Notes under the pieces: generated by a model | What the model was told of the DNA's origin: nothing | Seen by the model: only the letters and a program-made list of their open reading frames with translations | Databases searched by the model: none | Shown here: piece by piece, positions 1-6,187 of the stretch | How the letters are laid out: every line of letters begins with the position of its first letter | Numbering within the stretch: the first letter of the stretch is position 1 | From: Betaproteobacteria bacterium | GTDB taxonomy: Bacteria; Pseudomonadota; Gammaproteobacteria; Burkholderiales; SG8-39 | DNA length: 8,988 nucleotides | Assembly (NCBI GenBank): GCA_019509895.1 | Contig: JAEKLK010000296.1 | Coordinates: 1-8,988, forward strand | Direction: 5' to 3' | Position numbers and translations under genes: made by a program

Positions 1-732
1 GGGCGCGCCGTTCTGGCGCATCTGCCGCACCGCGATGTCGGAGTAGCGCTCGCCACCGGGGTCCGGCGCGTTGCGCGCCACGCCCACCGACGACGCGTGC
101 ACCCAGGCGGGATGCGCGCCGTCGAGATGGTTCTCGAGCATCAGCTTCCAGTTGCCGTGGTACGTGTGCTTGAACACGCCGCCGGCGACTTCCAGCTCGC
201 CGCCCGGCGCGCGATCCACGAAATCATCGAAGGAAGCCTTCGCCGGCCCCAGGAATTGTTCCAGCGACTCGCCGCTCGCCGCCAGCGAGGCAAAGATGAA
301 GCCGCGATACGTTGCCACACGCGGCACTGCCGCCAGGCGCAGCTCGCCCAGCTTGCCGGGCGCGTAGCCGGACGAGAACGGCACCGCCTTCAGCTCGCCT
401 GCACGGTCGTAGCTCCAGCCGTGATACGGGCACACGAAGCGCTCCACGCTTCCGCGCCCTTCAGCGCAGACCATCGAGCCGCGATGCGCGCAGCGATTCA
501 CCAGCACGCGTACCGCGCCATCGTCGTGGCGCAGTACGATCACCGGCTCGCGGCCCATGCGCGTCGTGAAATAGTCGCCCGCCGCGCGCACCTGGCTCTC
601 GTGCCCCAGCACCAGCCAGGCGCGGCCGAAGATGCGCTCCATCTCCAGGTCGAAGATGGCGGCATCGGTATAGAGCGTCCGGTGCACCCGGTCGGGCCGC
701 ACCAGCATCGCAAGCTGTTCGTTCGCCGCCAT
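1..732 (-). CDS. Rieske ring-hydroxylating oxygenase, large (alpha) subunit, partial
   Basis: The first 244 residues are present; the C-terminus lies beyond the left edge. The protein is an aromatic ring-hydroxylating dioxygenase or Rieske-type demethylase alpha subunit. These enzymes pass electrons from a [2Fe-2S] cluster to a mononuclear iron that activates O2. The Rieske ligands are visible as Cys81-x-His83 and Cys101-x2-His104 (motifs CAHRG and CPYHGW). The start of the catalytic domain is also present: NWKLMLEN, then bridging Asp204 and iron ligands His207 and His212 (DGAHPAWVH). The third iron ligand, an Asp near the C-terminus, would be outside the window. ATG at 732 is the only sensible start, because upstream codons run into the preceding gene; no Shine-Dalgarno is visible. 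It follows the hydrolase by 29 bp and is probably the third gene of that operon. No ferredoxin, reductase or beta subunit is visible. The family is certain; the substrate is unknown. Confidence 0.95.
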   Translation of the reverse strand, partial: MAANEQLAMLVRPDRVHRTLYTDAAIFDLEMERIFGRAWLVLGHESQVRAAGDYFTTRMGREPVIVLRHDDGAVRVLVNRCAHRGSMVCAEGRGSVERFVCPYHGWSYDRAGELKAVPFSSGYAPGKLGELRLAAVPRVATYRGFIFASLAASGESLEQFLGPAKASFDDFVDRAPGGELEVAGGVFKHTYHGNWKLMLENHLDGAHPAWVHASSVGVARNAPDPGGERYSDIAVRQMRQNGAP

Positions 733-761
733 GGAAGCTAAATCAGGGAGAGACCACGTTT

Positions 762-1541
762 CTATTTTATGCGCGGGCGCTCTCGCAGGAACTCGGCCAG
801 CACGCGGTTGAATTCCTGCGGTTGCTCGAGGTTCGAGAGATGGCCCGCGTCCTCGATGATCGCCAGCCGCGCGCCCGGGATGCGCCGCGCCATGCCCTCG
901 GCGATGCTGAGCGGATAGAGCTGGTCGTGCCGCGAGCCGATGACCAGCGTCGGCGCGCGAATATGCTCGATCGGCGCGGCGAGGTCCTGCGCGACTGACG
1001 CTTCCACCGTCTTAAGGTAGGACTCGCGGTGCAGAGCGCGCGTGCTCGCCAACAGCCGGTCGAACGCCTCGCGCGGCGCATTGGGTCCAAGGAGCCGCTT
1101 CGCCTGCTCTTCCGGCTGCAGGTTGAGCCGCTCGGCCACGAAGCGCTGCACCTGCTCCGGCGTCAGCGCGCCGAATCCCGGGCTCGTATTGGCGAGCGTC
1201 AGCGATTGCACGCGCTCGGGATGATGCAGTGCGAAGTTGCGCGCGATGCGCCCGCCCATCGATAGGCCGACGACATGCGCGCGGGGTACGCCAAAGTGCT
1301 CGAGCACGCGCAGCAGGTCTTTGCTGAACACGGTGAAGTCAAGCGGCCCTTCGTAGTCGTCGGACTCACCGTAGCCGCGCGCGTCCCAGGCAGCCGCCCT
1401 GTGCGTACGCGAGAAGAACTCTAACTGCGCGTCCCAGTTCTGCCGCCGACCGCCGATCCCGTGGAGAAAGAGAAGCACCTCGCCATCGCCAGCCACCGAT
1501 AGTGCAAGGCGGGGCGCGGCTCCGATGAAAACCGTGTCCAC
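762..1541 (-). CDS. alpha/beta hydrolase (3-oxoadipate enol-lactonase-like)
   Basis: A 259-residue, apparently cytoplasmic alpha/beta-hydrolase of normal family length with no signal peptide. The oxyanion region HGIGG lies at 27-31 and the nucleophile elbow GLSMGG places Ser at 94. The acid is probably Asp206 (SRHDQLYP) and the base His234 (DAGHLSNLEQP), so the catalytic triad is complete. The sequence style (WDARGYGESD, HVVGLSMGG) resembles PcaD-type enol-lactonases and the C-C bond hydrolases of meta-cleavage pathways, but these cannot be separated by eye from generic esterases. The start is GTG at 1541, one base after the Bug receptor's TAG, with a purine-rich AAGGCGGA just upstream; this spacing implies translational coupling. 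Its position before a Rieske oxygenase suggests it acts on a product of ring oxidation or on an ester or lactone of the same substrate. That role is inference. Confidence 0.92.
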   Translation of the reverse strand: MDTVFIGAAPRLALSVAGDGEVLLFLHGIGGRRQNWDAQLEFFSRTHRAAAWDARGYGESDDYEGPLDFTVFSKDLLRVLEHFGVPRAHVVGLSMGGRIARNFALHHPERVQSLTLANTSPGFGALTPEQVQRFVAERLNLQPEEQAKRLLGPNAPREAFDRLLASTRALHRESYLKTVEASVAQDLAAPIEHIRAPTLVIGSRHDQLYPLSIAEGMARRIPGARLAIIEDAGHLSNLEQPQEFNRVLAEFLRERPRIK

Positions 1542-1542
1542 G

Positions 1543-2502
1543 CTATTCCGCCTTCGCGCCGGAGATACGGACGGCGCGCGCGCGGCTCTCGCTGTCCTTC
1601 CTGATGTACGCGGCGAACTCCTCGGGTGAGCTGCCGACGACGTCGTAGCCCTTGTCGATGAGCTGCTTCTGCCGGAAATCGGGCTCCTCGATGATCTTGC
1701 GAGTGTCCTGGTAAATACGACTCACCACCTCACCCGGCGAGCCCGCGGGCAGGAAGAGCCCGAACCACGCATGCGTCTCCACTTCGGGATAGCCAAGCTC
1801 GGCGAACGTCGGCACCTGCGGCAGGAGCGGCGAGCGCTTCGGGCCGCCGATGGCGAGCGCTTTGATGCGGCCGGCCTTGAGCTGCGGCATCGATGTGGCG
1901 ATGCCGGCGAACGTGAGCTGTACTTCGCCCGCCATCACCGCCGGCACGGCGAGCGAGATCCCCTTGTACGGCACGTGCACGAGATCGATGCCCGCCTTGT
2001 ACTTCAGCATCTCGCCGGAAAGATGCGGCTGGCTGCCGCTGCCATACGAGGCATAGTTGATGGTGCCTGGCTTCACCTTGGCGAGCGCGATCAGCTCGTC
2101 CAGCGTGTTCGCCGGCAGCGACGGATTCGCAACCAGCAGCTGCTGGAGCAGCACGAGCATCGTCACCGGGATGAAGTCGCGCTGCGTATCGAAGGGCAGC
2201 TTGGCGTAGAGGTGGGGATCGATCGAGAAGGTCGCGTCGGTCGTCAACAGCACCGTGTAACCATCCGCCGGGCTTTTCGCCACTGCCTCGGTCGCCACGA
2301 TGGTGTTCGCCCCGGGCTTGTTCTCCACGACCACCGGCTGGCCCCACATCCCGGTGAGCTTCTCGGCGATCTGCCGGCCCATGACATCGATGCCGCCGCC
2401 CGGCGGATAGGCGACGACGAGCCGCACCGGTTTCGCCGGCCACGCCTGCGCCTGCGCGGTGAGCGCGACACAGGCCAGCAGTAATGCGAACGCCAATCTC
2501 AT
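1543..2502 (-). CDS. Bug/TctC-family periplasmic solute-binding receptor
   Basis: A 319-residue protein of standard length for the Bug family, the extracytoplasmic receptors of tripartite tricarboxylate transporters (TTT). An N-terminal signal peptide is clear: hydrophobic core LAFALLLACVAL and a likely cleavage after Ala18 or Ala20 in AQAQAW. Family hallmarks follow: PVRLVVAYPPGGGIDV (25-40, with the conserved Asp39 region of the ligand pocket), GQPVVVENKPGA, SPADGYT, the loop YGSGSQPH, and VPYKG (177-181). Family ligands are mostly carboxylates such as aromatic acids, citrate, glutamate or nicotinate; which one applies here cannot be read. No TctA or TctB membrane partner is in the window. 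It appears to be the first gene of the minus-strand operon, 1 bp before the hydrolase. The ATG at 2502 has no Shine-Dalgarno and lies 14 bases downstream of a -10-like TAGAAT, so the leader is probably only a few bases long. Confidence 0.95.
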   Translation of the reverse strand: MRLAFALLLACVALTAQAQAWPAKPVRLVVAYPPGGGIDVMGRQIAEKLTGMWGQPVVVENKPGANTIVATEAVAKSPADGYTVLLTTDATFSIDPHLYAKLPFDTQRDFIPVTMLVLLQQLLVANPSLPANTLDELIALAKVKPGTINYASYGSGSQPHLSGEMLKYKAGIDLVHVPYKGISLAVPAVMAGEVQLTFAGIATSMPQLKAGRIKALAIGGPKRSPLLPQVPTFAELGYPEVETHAWFGLFLPAGSPGEVVSRIYQDTRKIIEEPDFRQKQLIDKGYDVVGSSPEEFAAYIRKDSESRARAVRISGAKAE

Positions 2503-2503
2503 T

Positions 2504-2522
2504 TAGGATCGGGCCGATTCTA
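2504..2522. promoter_or_regulatory. Near-palindromic divergent promoter/operator candidate
   Basis: The 19-bp sequence TAGGATCGGGCCGATTCTA pairs in 8 of 9 positions around central G2513; the one mismatch is G2507/T2519. It fills the 19-bp gap between the divergent ATGs at 2502 (minus) and 2522 (plus). Its plus-strand left end is TAGGAT (2504-2509) and its minus-strand left end is TAGAAT (2522-2517). Both resemble the sigma-70 -10 hexamer, matching at 4/6 and 5/6 positions. Each would start transcription about 5-7 bases before its own gene. No good -35 is seen on either side. It could be a shared promoter, an operator for an unseen regulator, or both. The symmetry is observed; the function is inference. 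Confidence 0.45.
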
Positions 2523-3121
2523 TGCCGCTCGTCACGCTCTTCCTCTCGTTCACCGGCGAGCGTTTCGCGCCGCCACCGGGCGCCCGCGCGCTTTTCCATG
2601 CGCCGGGCGAAGTGCGAGATCCGTTCCTGGACGACGGCAAGGCACCGGCCCGCGTCGCGCAGCTCTACTTCGATTCCCTCGCCGCCCTGGAAGCAGCCGC
2701 TCGCGAGGTTGGCGATGCGGTCGACGCGGAAGCGATGACCGTGCACCGTTTCGCGGTACCCGAGCCGTGGCGGCGCATACCGGCGCGCTACTGCACCTAT
2801 CTCGTCGCGTATGAAGGTCCGGCCGAGGACGAAGCGGCGTGGCTTGCGTACTACCTGGAGCACCATCCGCCGCTGATGGCGAGGCTGCCCGGCATTCGCG
2901 AGCTGGAAATCTACACCCCGCTCGAATGGCGCTGCCCGCCGGCGCTCGAGCGCGCGCGCCATCTGCAGCGTAACAAGGTTGCCTTCGACACCGCCTCCGC
3001 GCTCGGTGCCGCCCTCGACTCGCCAGTACGCCGCGAGATGCGCGACGACTTCGCACGATTCCCGCCTTATCGCGGCCGCGTCACACACTACGCGATGACC
3101 ACCGACGTGCTGCGGCCGTGA
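2522..3121 (+). CDS. EthD-like dimeric alpha/beta-barrel protein
   Basis: A 199-residue soluble protein. Residues 90-195 resemble an EthD domain (ferredoxin-like dimeric alpha/beta barrel): YLVAYEGP, YYLEHHPPLMARLPGIRELEIYTPL (110-134), KVAFDTASALGAALDSPVRREM, and the closing FPPYRGRVTHYAMTTDV. The N-terminal half (1-80) looks like a degenerate copy: AQLYFDSLAALEAAA (46-60) mirrors the FD-x-ASALGAAL helix of the second half but lacks the HHPPL segment. EthD was named for an accessory protein of ETBE-degrading oxygenase clusters; related folds include mono-oxygenases, decarboxylases and lactone isomerases. An accessory or small enzymatic role in the neighbouring catabolic genes is therefore plausible. 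The ATG at 2522 has only a distant AGGA (2505-2508) upstream. The TGA overlaps the next start by 4 bases (GTGA). Confidence 0.8.
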   Translation: MPLVTLFLSFTGERFAPPPGARALFHAPGEVRDPFLDDGKAPARVAQLYFDSLAALEAAAREVGDAVDAEAMTVHRFAVPEPWRRIPARYCTYLVAYEGPAEDEAAWLAYYLEHHPPLMARLPGIRELEIYTPLEWRCPPALERARHLQRNKVAFDTASALGAALDSPVRREMRDDFARFPPYRGRVTHYAMTTDVLRP

Positions 3122-3822
3122 GCGTGCTCCTGGTCGCCGGGGCGGGCGAAGGACTTGGCCGCGCGATCGCGCAGCGCTTTGCGCGCGAAGGCTACGTCGC
3201 GGCGCTGGTTGCACGCGATGGCACGAAGCTGCAGGCGCTTGCGGCGGAGGTGGGCGGGCAGGCGTTCCCCGCCGATCTGTCGCGTGAAGCCGAGGTCATC
3301 TCCCTCTACGAGCGGGTAGAAAGAACGCTCGGCGCGATCGAGGTGGTGGCGTTCGTAGCCGCGACGCGAATCATCGGCCCGTTCACCGGGATCACATTCG
3401 AGGATTTCGAGCGCGTCTGGCGCCAGAGCACCGCGAGCGGCTTTCTCGTCGGCCGCGAAGCGGCCCGCCGCATGCTCGCGCGCGGCCGCGGCACCATCCT
3501 CTTCACTGGCGCCTCGGGGAGCCTGCGCGGCAATCCGAACTTTGCCGCGTTCGCCGCCGCCAAAGGCGGGCTGCGATTCATGGCGCAAAGCATGGCGCGC
3601 GAGCTCGGGCCGAAAGGCATCCACGTCGCCACGGTGCTCCTCGACGGCGCGATCGACAGTCCAATGATGTGGCGCGAGCACCGTGAACGCATGGAGAAGC
3701 TCGCCACGGACGGCGCAATCCAACCCGATGCGGCGGCCCACGCCTACTGGCAACTGCACTGCCAGCCGCGAAATGCATGGACGTTCGAGCTCGATCTGCG
3801 ACCGTGGACGCAACCCTGGTGA
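3118..3822 (+). CDS. Short-chain dehydrogenase/reductase family protein with Phe in place of the catalytic Tyr
   Basis: A 234-residue classical-length SDR with a Rossmann fold. The nucleotide-binding glycine motif GAGEGLG is at 8-14, and Arg33 (LVARDGTKL) after beta-2 favours NADP(H). The usual NNAG region reads FVAAT (79-83). The active-site stretch is FTGASGSLRGNPNFAAFAAAKGGLRFMAQSMARELGPKGIHV (129-170): Ser133 or Ser135 and Lys149 are present, but the Tyr of Tyr-x3-Lys is Phe145. From memory, a bacterial SDR subgroup with an F-x3-K site exists, so this may be a subgroup trait rather than decay. The rest of the fold is intact through the C-terminal Phe-Glu-Leu-Asp-x-Arg strand. GTG at 3118 overlaps the EthD stop as GTGA, and the stop overlaps the next start in the same way. 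Its reaction is unknown; it may be a reductase that works without Tyr, or a non-redox binder. Confidence 0.9.
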   Translation: MSVLLVAGAGEGLGRAIAQRFAREGYVAALVARDGTKLQALAAEVGGQAFPADLSREAEVISLYERVERTLGAIEVVAFVAATRIIGPFTGITFEDFERVWRQSTASGFLVGREAARRMLARGRGTILFTGASGSLRGNPNFAAFAAAKGGLRFMAQSMARELGPKGIHVATVLLDGAIDSPMMWREHRERMEKLATDGAIQPDAAAHAYWQLHCQPRNAWTFELDLRPWTQPW

Positions 3823-4523
3823 AGCCGCGGCACATCGGCATCGTCGCCTGCTCGGCGGAAGGCGCAGCGCTTTGCTACCGCACCATCGTTCACGAGGGCG
3901 GGGCGGTGCTCGGCGAGCATGAGCACCCGGAGATCACGCTCAGCTCATTGCCGCTGGCGCATTACATGGCGCGCATCGAGCGCAGCGACTGGGCGGCCGT
4001 GGCCGACCTGATGCTCGAGTCGGCGGCCAAGCTCGCCCGCGCGGGCGCGGATTTGCTCATCTGCCCGGACAACACATGCCACCAGGCGTTGCCGCTCGTC
4101 ATACCGCGCTCGCCGCTGCCGTGGCTGCACATCGCCGAGGTCGTCGCCGACGAAGCGAGCGCCCGCCGCTATCGTCGCCTCGGCATCGTCGGCACGCGTT
4201 GGCTCATCGAGAGCGACGTCTATCCCGCCGCGCTCACGCCGCGCGGCGTCGCGTTCGTGCGGCCGGAGCCGGCGGAGCGCGATGAGCTGAACCGCATCAT
4301 CATGGATGAGCTGGTATGCGGCGTCTTCAAGCCCGAGGCGCTCGCGTTCCACCAGCGCGTGATTGATCGCATGAAGCACGCAGGCTGCGATGCGGTGGTG
4401 CTCGGCTGCACCGAGATCCCGCTCATCGTCAACGACCGGAATTCGCCGTTGCCCACGCTCGACTCAACGCGGCTCCTGGCCCGCGCCGCGCTGCGCCAGG
4501 CGATGGACACGTCCGCTCGCTAG
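3819..4523 (+). CDS. Asp/Glu racemase-family protein (PF01177-like)
   Basis: The fold is that of cofactor-independent amino-acid racemases, which use two cysteines as acid and base. I chose GTG at 3819 rather than the in-frame ATG at 3777, because 3819 gives a 234-residue product starting KPRHIGIVACSAEG, matching the usual family N-terminus, and a GTGA overlap with the upstream stop identical to the previous junction. Family segments are HPEITLSSLPLAHYM (36-50), DW..VADLMLESAAKLARAGADLLI, CPDNTCHQA (82-90) and VLGCTEIPLI (194-203). Cys197 is the clear C-terminal catalytic Cys. At the N-terminal site both Cys82 and Cys87 flank the conserved Asn-Thr. The superfamily also includes maleate isomerase, hydantoin racemase and arylmalonate decarboxylase, so an isomerase step on a dicarboxylate from ring cleavage is as possible as amino-acid racemisation. 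It is the last gene of this plus-strand group. Confidence 0.88.
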   Translation: MKPRHIGIVACSAEGAALCYRTIVHEGGAVLGEHEHPEITLSSLPLAHYMARIERSDWAAVADLMLESAAKLARAGADLLICPDNTCHQALPLVIPRSPLPWLHIAEVVADEASARRYRRLGIVGTRWLIESDVYPAALTPRGVAFVRPEPAERDELNRIIMDELVCGVFKPEALAFHQRVIDRMKHAGCDAVVLGCTEIPLIVNDRNSPLPTLDSTRLLARAALRQAMDTSAR

Positions 4524-4540
4524 CTCGCCAGCGAATTTCT
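4517..4540 (+). terminator. Weak hairpin after the racemase-family gene
   Basis: TCGCT (4517-4521) pairs with AGCGA (4530-4534) across an 8-base loop and is followed by ATTTCT. The stem overlaps the stop codon at 4521-4523. The stem is short and the T-run is poor, so this is at most a weak intrinsic terminator. Confidence 0.2.
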
Positions 4541-4573
4541 CCTTTCGCGCTATGTGCTTATCCAAACCGCAAC

Positions 4574-4579
4574 TACACT
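4574..4579 (+). promoter_or_regulatory. Putative -10 element for yceH, leaderless start predicted
   Basis: TACACT matches the -10 consensus at 4/6 positions and ends 6 bases before the yceH ATG at 4586. That would put the transcription start on or next to the A of the start codon. No convincing -35 lies 16-18 bp upstream, and no Shine-Dalgarno is present. Inference from spacing only. Confidence 0.35.
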
Positions 4580-4585
4580 GCGGCC

Positions 4586-5257
4586 ATGGCCAATCCCTTA
4601 CCCACGCTATCGCTCCTGGAAACGCGCGTTCTCGGCACGCTGGTCGAGAAGCAGCACACCGTTCCGGATACCTATCCGCTCACGCTGAATGCGCTGCTGG
4701 CGGGCTGCAACCAGAAGTCCAGCCGCTCGCCCGTGATGGAAGCGACCGAGGCGGATGTGCAGGTCGCGCTCGACAGTCTAAGGAGCGCCAACCTGGTCAT
4801 CGAGACGAGCGGCGGACGGGTCGCGCGCTATTCGCACAACTTCGAGCGCGTGCTGCAGGTTCCGTCGCAGGCTGCGGCGCTCCTGACCGTGCTGATGCTG
4901 CGCGGCCCCCAGACGCCGGGCGAGCTGCGAGGCAATAGCGAGCGATTGCACAAGTTCGCGGACATTTCCGCCGTCGAGGCCTTTCTTCAGGAACTCGCCG
5001 CCCGGCCGGCGGGGCCGCTCGTCGTACAGCTGCCGCGCCTGCCCGGCGCGCGCGAGAACCGCTGGGCGCATCTGCTGAGCGGCGCTCCAAAACTAGAGCC
5101 TTCTGCCGCCGAGCCAACGCCCGGGCAAGAGCCGTCCGTGGACGAGATCGCGGCCATCAAGGCGCAACTCGCCAGGCTCGATGGTGAGGTCGCTGCCTTG
5201 AAGGCGCTCGTGGCGCGGATCAGCGCCGACCTGGGCGCGCCCTCGCCGGACGGATAG
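4586..5257 (+). CDS. yceH: YceH family protein (DUF480 / UPF0502)
   Basis: A 223-residue cytoplasmic protein, the usual size for the family. The signature N-terminus is LETRVLGTLVEKQHTVPDTYPLTLNALLAGCNQKSSRSPVM (11-51), followed by the first winged helix (LIETSGGRVARYSHNFERVL-like wing, about 70-90). The second winged helix runs from about 94 to 165 and includes AALLTVLMLRGPQTPGELRGNSERLHKF and the strand region with ENRWAHLLSG. A low-complexity Pro/Glu linker (170-184) leads to a C-terminal heptad-like coiled coil (VDEIAAIKAQLARLDGEVAALKALVARI, 185-212), typical of the family. Tandem winged helices suggest DNA or protein binding, but as far as I know no firm function is established. The ATG at 4586 is supported by the conserved N-terminus. 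The gene stands alone; I see no functional link to the catabolic genes. Confidence 0.97.
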   Translation: MANPLPTLSLLETRVLGTLVEKQHTVPDTYPLTLNALLAGCNQKSSRSPVMEATEADVQVALDSLRSANLVIETSGGRVARYSHNFERVLQVPSQAAALLTVLMLRGPQTPGELRGNSERLHKFADISAVEAFLQELAARPAGPLVVQLPRLPGARENRWAHLLSGAPKLEPSAAEPTPGQEPSVDEIAAIKAQLARLDGEVAALKALVARISADLGAPSPDG

Positions 5258-5276
5258 GGGGCTTTATCCTAGTGTC

Positions 5277-5284
5277 AGGGAGGA
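5277..5284 (+). promoter_or_regulatory. Shine-Dalgarno of the DctP-like gene
   Basis: AGGGAGGA lies 8 bases before the ATG at 5293. It is the only strong ribosome binding site in the window and fixes the start at 5293 rather than the in-frame GTG at 5272. A -10-like TATCCT at 5265-5270 just upstream could promote the gene separately from yceH. Confidence 0.75.
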
Positions 5285-5292
5285 AATCGTCC

Positions 5293-6187
5293 ATGCGTAC
5301 CTTGTTCTTCGCGCTTTGCGCGCTCCACGCGCTCGCTTGCGCGGCCGCCGATCCGGTCACACTCAAGTTCAGCCACTTCCTCGGTCCGCAGAGCTTTTTC
5401 CAGCGCGATGTCGCCGAGCCATGGGCGGCGCGCGTCGAAGAGCGCACGCGCGGTGCGGTGAAGGTCACGGTGTTCAACGGCAGCTCGCCGCTCGGCGATG
5501 TGCGCAAGCAAGCGAGCCCAGGTGCTCGATGGCAGCGTCGACATCGCGCTCGGCCTGCGCGGCGCGGAAGGCGATCGTTTCCCGGGCACATCGCTCATCG
5601 AGCTGCCGTTCCTGGTGCAGGACTCGAGTAGCGGCTCGCGGGCGCTGTGGCAGCTCTATACCGGTGGCGCGCTCGACGGCGAATACCGGGATTACAAGGT
5701 GCTCGCGCTGTTCGTGCACGATCCCGGTCTTATTCACACGAAGGAAAAGCGGGTCGAGACGCTCGCCGACTTGAAGGGCTTACGGCTGCGCGCGCCGAAC
5801 AACACGGTGGCCGAGGCGCTGAAGTACGTCGGCGCGACGCCCGTGATCCTGCAGGTGAACGAGGTGATGCCGGCGGTGCAGCGCGGCGAGGTCGACGGCA
5901 TCGTCACCAACTGGGCGAATCCGCTGCCCGACTTCAATGCCCACATGAAGAAGCACGCTGATACCAAGTTCTATACCTCCGCTTTCTTCGTGCTCATGAA
6001 CCGCGCGCGCTATGCGGGCCTGCCGGTTGAGCAGCGGGCGGCGATCGATGAACTCAATGCCGGGACGATGGCAGCGTGGCGCGAAGGCCTGCGGCCGGTG
6101 AGCGAGAAGTACGTCGCCGATCTCGCGGCCGGCAAATTTCCCGCCGCGCGCGAGACGTACCGGCGGCTGCTCGAGCTCAGCCGCTAG
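5293..6187 (+). pseudogene. TRAP transporter DctP-type solute-binding protein, frameshifted
   Basis: DctP-family periplasmic receptor split over two frames. Frame 1 from 5293 gives a signal peptide (MRTLFFALCALHALACAAA, then DPVTLKFSHFLGPQSFFQRDVAEPWAARVEERT) and stays family-like to GDVRKQAS at residue 75. It then degenerates to a stop at 5629-5631. The next frame continues the family alignment from QVLDGSVDIALGLRG to the TAG at 6185-6187. Deleting one C from CCC at 5517-5519 restores a continuous 297-residue protein, a little shorter than many DctPs. The second half is intact: LKGLRLRAPN (160-169 in corrected numbering, where Arg166 should be the conserved carboxylate-binding Arg), VQRGEVDGIVTNWANP, and FYTSAFFVLMNR. 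No DctQ or DctM is nearby. With a single lesion and no other decay, a sequencing or assembly error is as likely as a recent null mutation. I see no programmed frameshift signal. Confidence 0.85.

Noticed and set aside
97..741. 214-codon plus-strand open frame at the left end
   Set aside because: It is the shadow of the Rieske oxygenase, whose minus-strand frame shows all cluster and iron ligands.
1730..3214. 494-codon minus-strand open frame across the divergent junction
   Set aside because: It is out of frame with the Bug receptor and antisense to the EthD-like gene; the translation is Arg/Ala-rich and has no family features.
3777..3818. Upstream ATG at 3777 as the start of the racemase-family gene
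   Set aside because: It would add 14 residues with no family similarity and overlap the SDR by 46 bases; GTG at 3819 gives the usual N-terminus and the same GTGA overlap as the previous junction.
5252..5269. GGATA/TATCC inverted repeat after yceH as a terminator
   Set aside because: The stem is only 5 bp and AT-rich, with an 8-base loop and no T-run after it; it more likely overlaps a -10 element for the next gene.
5510..5525. Programmed frameshift in the DctP-like gene
   Set aside because: The needed change is one base forward at AGC-CCA, with no slippery heptamer, no stalling stop codon and no nearby hairpin. Mutation or sequencing error is simpler.
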